From Natrialbaceae archaeon (GTDB lineage Archaea > Halobacteriota > Halobacteria > Halobacteriales > Natrialbaceae), in assembly GCA_003552325.1 (NCBI GenBank), contig PUKM01000130.1, forward strand, positions 1-18,142: a DNA stretch of 18,142 nt, written 5' to 3'. Position numbers and translations under genes: made by a program. The notes beneath the pieces are model-generated. The model saw only the letters and a list, made by a program, of their open reading frames with translations. It was not told the DNA's origin and did not search any database. The first letter of the stretch is position 1, and every line of letters begins with the position of its first letter. Below are positions 15,093 through 18,142 of the stretch, one piece after another.

Positions 15093-16679
15093 ATGGTTCG
15101 GGGGTACGCCCACCGCTGGCGCGGTCTGGTCGCACGCGTGAGACGGAATCCGACGCACATCCGCCTCGGTGCGATCGCTATCGACACTCGAGCACTCGCT
15201 ATCTTTCGCATCGGAGCAGGATTGTTGATCCTGGCGGACCTTCTGTTACGGTCACGAAATTTCTGGTTTTTCTACACCGAGTCCGGCGTGGTCCCACAGT
15301 CGATGGCCGAAACCATGACCGCGGACAACGCCTTCTCGGTCTTTTTTTATACGACTGACTCGAGCGTCATCGCCGCGTTGTTCGTGGTACAGGCGCTGGT
15401 TGCGCTGCTGTTGATCGTCGGCTATCGAACCAGACTCGTGACGATTGCGGCGTTTTTGCTCGTCGTCTCCCTCGATCATCACAACCCTCTCGTGCTGAGC
15501 TACGCGGACACGCTCTTTCGGCTCCTGCTTTTCTGGGCTATCTTTCTCCCGTTGGGCGAACGCTGGTCTATCGATGCCGTCCATCGCGACCGCGCCCCTC
15601 GTGTGTCAGTCGCCAATCTCGCAACGGCTGCCATCCTCAGCCAGATCGTCTACATGTATCTTGTCAACGGCTATCACAAGCGAGAGTCGGCGCTGTGGAC
15701 GGGCGGGGAGGCGACACCCTTGATTATGGGGCTCGATAATACGACGTTCTTACTCGGGGAGTTCACGCGAAACTTCCCGACGCTGCTCCAGTACGGTGGA
15801 CTCATGTGGTATCTCATGTTGCTCGCCTCGCCACTGTTGATACTGCTCCGTGGGAACGCACGCCTCCTGTTCGTGCTCTTTTTTATGGGCGGCCACGCCT
15901 CGTTTGCCCTCACGGTCCGAATCGGGGCGTTTGCATACGTCGCACTCACCGGGCTGGTACTGTTCGTCCAGACGCCAGTGTGGGATCGGTTGGCAACGCT
16001 CGGGACTCCCCTCTGGTCACGGCTCGAGCGCCCCGATATCGCACTCGCGCAGTTCGGCTCCCGGGTTCCCTATCCCACCCTCCTCGCCGGTCGGCTCGAG
16101 CGAACGCGGTGGACGATTCTCACAATTGCCGTCGCCATCGCCATGATCTCACTCCTGGTCTTGCCAGCGATTGCACTCGCCCCGTTCGGTGGCTTCGTCG
16201 ATGACGAGGATGGCCCACTCGAGCGGGTGGACGACCGGGCCTCGATTATCAACGTCGATCAGCCAGACTGGAGCGTCTTCGCCCCACATCCGCGGACCGT
16301 CGACCGGTACTACGTCTTCCCCGCGGAGACCGAGTCCGGTGAGCGCGTGGACGTCTATCAGGATCGCGAGCTCACCTTCGACAGACCGGGACAGGAGCTC
16401 CAGCGCCAGTTCAGCACGTACCGTGAGCGGTTCTACATGAACAGCGTCCGCCGTGGTGGCCCGAACGAGATCGTGCCCGAAACCTACGCTGAACACCTCT
16501 GTGAAAACTGGGAAAACGAGCACGGGGAGGGGCTAGCCTACGTCAACATCTACTACGTCGTCGAGCAGGTCACGCTCGAAACCCTGGATGAGCCCGAAGA
16601 GCGCCCGAGCGATATCGAACCGATCTACTATCATAGCTGTGATGGAGGCGAGCCGAAGACGATACTGCCGTCCGACTAA
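15093..16679 (+). CDS. HTTM domain membrane protein
   Basis: A 528-residue integral membrane protein with an HTTM (horizontally transferred transmembrane) domain, related to the membrane part of vitamin K-dependent gamma-carboxylase. The N-terminal 30 residues are Arg-rich and cytoplasmic in style. The core begins with IDTRALAIFRIGAGLLILADLLLRSRNF, then FFYTESGVVP, and the typical DHHNPLVLSYADTLFRLLLFW near residues 128-148. Several more helices follow to about residue 362. Residues from about 363 on are a hydrophilic, acidic domain with several aromatic strands, probably outside the membrane. The ATG at 15093 is preferred to a GTG 27 bases upstream. A proper carboxylase is unlikely because the full lumenal domain is missing. 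The 75 bases before it show no clear promoter. Confidence 0.85.
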   Translation: MVRGYAHRWRGLVARVRRNPTHIRLGAIAIDTRALAIFRIGAGLLILADLLLRSRNFWFFYTESGVVPQSMAETMTADNAFSVFFYTTDSSVIAALFVVQALVALLLIVGYRTRLVTIAAFLLVVSLDHHNPLVLSYADTLFRLLLFWAIFLPLGERWSIDAVHRDRAPRVSVANLATAAILSQIVYMYLVNGYHKRESALWTGGEATPLIMGLDNTTFLLGEFTRNFPTLLQYGGLMWYLMLLASPLLILLRGNARLLFVLFFMGGHASFALTVRIGAFAYVALTGLVLFVQTPVWDRLATLGTPLWSRLERPDIALAQFGSRVPYPTLLAGRLERTRWTILTIAVAIAMISLLVLPAIALAPFGGFVDDEDGPLERVDDRASIINVDQPDWSVFAPHPRTVDRYYVFPAETESGERVDVYQDRELTFDRPGQELQRQFSTYRERFYMNSVRRGGPNEIVPETYAEHLCENWENEHGEGLAYVNIYYVVEQVTLETLDEPEERPSDIEPIYYHSCDGGEPKTILPSD

Positions 16680-16778
16680 AGTAAGGTGGGAACAGACCGG
16701 GGGCAACCATCCTGCAGTGATGGCTCGAGACGGACGTACAGGGTAGCACCAGTGCTTACTCGAGCATTGCTGACCTCC

Positions 16779-17192
16779 TCACTCAACGGATAACCGAACC
16801 ACGACGGCTGCACCATCGGCCAACGCCTCGACCAGACCACGATCGAACCCACCAGCCGCGTGGGGTGCCTCGAGCATGATCGTCCGATCGTCGACGTAGG
16901 TACTCGTTCGCCCAACCGCGCTGCGTTCGTTCGTGAACTCGAGTGTAGGATCACCCCGGCCCGTCACGCTGTCGGCGTGGTCTGCCGTCTCGAACGTGAT
17001 CGTGATTTCGGCATCCTGCTGCTGGCAGGCCTCGATGAACGCCGGGTCGAAATCGGCGGGTGCCCGGTCGGCATCGATCGCGAGAATACAGTCGCCGGCA
17101 GGAGTGAGGTAGTCGTCCGTCGTCACCTCGAACGTGCTTGCATGTTCGGCGCTGACGTGCTCGTGGCCACGGGCGTGGATGACTTCTTCCAT
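16779..17192 (-). CDS. DUF371 family protein
   Basis: A 137-residue archaeal protein of the DUF371 family; function unknown. Family features are the N-terminal ARGHEHVSAEHASTFEVTTD, LTPAGDCILAIDAD (about residues 29-42), and a C-terminal part with RTSTYVDDRTIMLEAPHAA and a last helix DRGLVEALADG. The conserved His residues at 9, 11 and 16 and the Gly-Asp-Cys centre suggest a binding site for metal or ligand, which is inference. I chose the ATG at 17190-17192; a longer open frame to 17405 would overlap the upstream gene and gives an Arg-rich N-terminus unlike the family. It follows dppA on the same strand after 47 bases and converges with the HTTM gene; the 99 bases in between hold no gene. 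Confidence 0.85.
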   Translation of the reverse strand: MEEVIHARGHEHVSAEHASTFEVTTDDYLTPAGDCILAIDADRAPADFDPAFIEACQQQDAEITITFETADHADSVTGRGDPTLEFTNERSAVGRTSTYVDDRTIMLEAPHAAGGFDRGLVEALADGAAVVVRLSVE

Positions 17193-17239
17193 GGTGACAC
17201 GAGCGTCTCGCCGCAGAAAACAGCCGCGAATCGCCCCGA

Positions 17240-18085
17240 CTACCCAAAGTACTCGTTGGCTCCGCCACTCGCCGCACGAAGCATGCCCACGCTGTCGTCG
17301 AACGCCGTCTGGTAGTCCTCGGCGGTGACTGCCGTCGTCCGGCCGTCGAGACGGTCGACACCCGGAGCGCCCGCTGCGGCCAGCGCGTAATTCGTCGTTA
17401 CCCACTTGGCGCTGATCGTCACTGAATCGGGTGGGGGAGCGAGTGTTTCGAGTGAGCCGTCAGCCGCATCGATGACGGCTGTTTCCGCGGCGTCTCGAAT
17501 AGCTGCTGCCGTCTCCGCCACCGGTCGACACCGGGCGCTGAACCGATCGGCGGCCGTCTTGACCGTTACTGTTCTCGCGGTCGGCACCGTCGTGTCGGCT
17601 TCGCTTGCGGTGGCCTGATCACCCGTCACCAGTCCAACGGGGACCCCGAGTGCGCCCGCGAGTCGGGCGTTCCAGCCGAGTTCGCCGACGGGTGTCCCGT
17701 TGACGGCGAGTTCGATCAGTTCGTGACCGTAAAAGGTGTGATTGAGCACGGCCTCAGGTGTGCCGGCCATCGCGTGATAGCCGACGAAACAGGCCACGTC
17801 GTGGGTCGGCTCGAGCCCCTGCATCATCGACCGCGGTTTGGTCGAGCCGCGGATGAGGGCCGCACGGTCGTCGAGTCGGTCGGCCTCGAGGTTACGCATC
17901 GAGGAGTGAGAGTCGTTGACCAGCACCCTGGTTGCGCCGCCGTCGAACGCGCCGGCGATGGCAGCGTTGACGTCGTCGTGCATTCGACCCTGCCCGTACT
18001 CGTAGCTGTCAGTCCCGCGAACGACGTCTGCTGCTGCCGTGACGCCACTCACACCCTCCATATCCGCGGAGATGAACACGTCCAT
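17240..18085 (-). CDS. M55 family D-aminopeptidase, DppA-like
   Basis: A 281-residue zinc peptidase of family M55, similar to Bacillus subtilis DppA, which cleaves D-alanine from D-Ala peptides. All zinc ligands of DppA have counterparts: Asp8 and Glu10 in SADMEGVSGV, His60 in NDSHSS, His104 in GYHAM, and Glu135 in GELGWN; His116 matches the catalytic His. The N-terminal start fits exactly, and the protein length is normal. As archaea lack peptidoglycan, the role is probably scavenging or turnover of D-amino-acid peptides. A TATA-like box about 25 bases upstream supports a leaderless start. The downstream DUF371 gene probably shares the transcript. D-aminopeptidase activity itself is inferred from the family. 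Confidence 0.93.
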   Translation of the reverse strand: MDVFISADMEGVSGVTAAADVVRGTDSYEYGQGRMHDDVNAAIAGAFDGGATRVLVNDSHSSMRNLEADRLDDRAALIRGSTKPRSMMQGLEPTHDVACFVGYHAMAGTPEAVLNHTFYGHELIELAVNGTPVGELGWNARLAGALGVPVGLVTGDQATASEADTTVPTARTVTVKTAADRFSARCRPVAETAAAIRDAAETAVIDAADGSLETLAPPPDSVTISAKWVTTNYALAAAGAPGVDRLDGRTTAVTAEDYQTAFDDSVGMLRAASGGANEYFG

Positions 18086-18104
18086 AGACGGTGTGCAGAG
18101 GCCG

Positions 18105-18116
18105 ATAGTAAAAACC
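18105..18116 (-). promoter_or_regulatory. TATA-like promoter of the dppA-like gene
   Basis: Read on the minus strand the box is GGTTTTTACTAT, about 20-31 bases before the ATG at 18085. It strongly resembles the box before the amidohydrolase gene (TTTTTAC at a similar distance) and suits a leaderless transcript. Confidence 0.5.
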
Positions 18117-18142
18117 TCCCGACGCGAAACAGCCTTGGGCCC

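Noticed and set aside
16741..16770. Short inverted repeat AGCAC-CA-GTGCT between the HTTM and DUF371 genes
   Set aside because: Five-base arms with a two-base loop are weak, and there is no T-tract, so I could not support a terminator.
17193..17405. Upstream extension of the DUF371 gene
   Set aside because: The extra residues overlap the dppA-like gene and are Arg-rich shadow sequence; the family begins at the internal ATG at 17192.
1..18142. CRISPR arrays, tRNA or rRNA genes, insertion sequences, integrase sites
   Set aside because: No regularly spaced repeats, cloverleaf-like segments, transposase motifs or terminal repeats were seen when reading the intergenic regions.

Overview
The window looks like chromosomal DNA from a haloarchaeon, probably of the Natrialba/Natrinema/Haloterrigena type. 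It is GC-rich, its proteins are strongly acidic, and it has archaeal genes for CDP-archaeol synthase, the Lhr helicase, a DUF371 protein and a DUF35 OB-fold protein. TATA-like boxes lie about 25-28 bases before several start codons, as expected for leaderless transcripts. The hexamer CTCGAG is extremely frequent: I counted about 89 copies by eye. I saw no rRNA, tRNA, CRISPR array, insertion sequence or integrase, so this reads as ordinary core and metabolic chromosome and not as an island.

Layout. Bases 1-2333 (minus strand) form a membrane lipid/cobalamin operon: carS (CDP-archaeol synthase), a HAD hydrolase, and cbiB (adenosylcobinamide-phosphate synthase), which runs off the left edge. Diverging from it at 2448-4086 are a stand-alone proline dehydrogenase and a DUF502 membrane protein. 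On the minus strand at 4174-5368 are a TIM-barrel amidohydrolase and a one-helix membrane protein. At 5573-7137 (plus) a doubtful small ORF is stop-start coupled to the GTPase gene hflX.

Bases 7244-8796 hold the most interesting pair: a thiolase-fold protein with Ser where thiolases have their nucleophilic Cys, stop-start coupled to a cysteine-free DUF35 OB-fold protein. A perfect inverted repeat surrounds the TATA box of this pair. A conserved haloarchaeal protein with a very acidic tail (minus, 8842-9585) diverges from an HTR-like protein with a degenerate RecA/KaiC-type fold (plus, 9731-10384), across an AT-rich intergenic region.

On the plus strand, 10506-16679 carries a zinc alcohol dehydrogenase, the Lhr-type helicase, a winged-helix Lrp-like regulator and an HTTM membrane protein. 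The right end (minus, 16779-18085) carries a DppA-like M55 D-aminopeptidase followed by a DUF371 protein.

How the genes may work together. The clearest functional units are carS-HAD-cbiB (isoprenoid lipid and corrinoid anabolism), thiolase-DUF35 (an acyl-CoA C-C bond enzyme complex) and dppA-DUF371 (unknown link). I see no defence system or other clearly new multi-gene system. The best leads are the altered thiolase-DUF35 pair with its operator-like promoter and the HAD protein inside the cobalamin operon.
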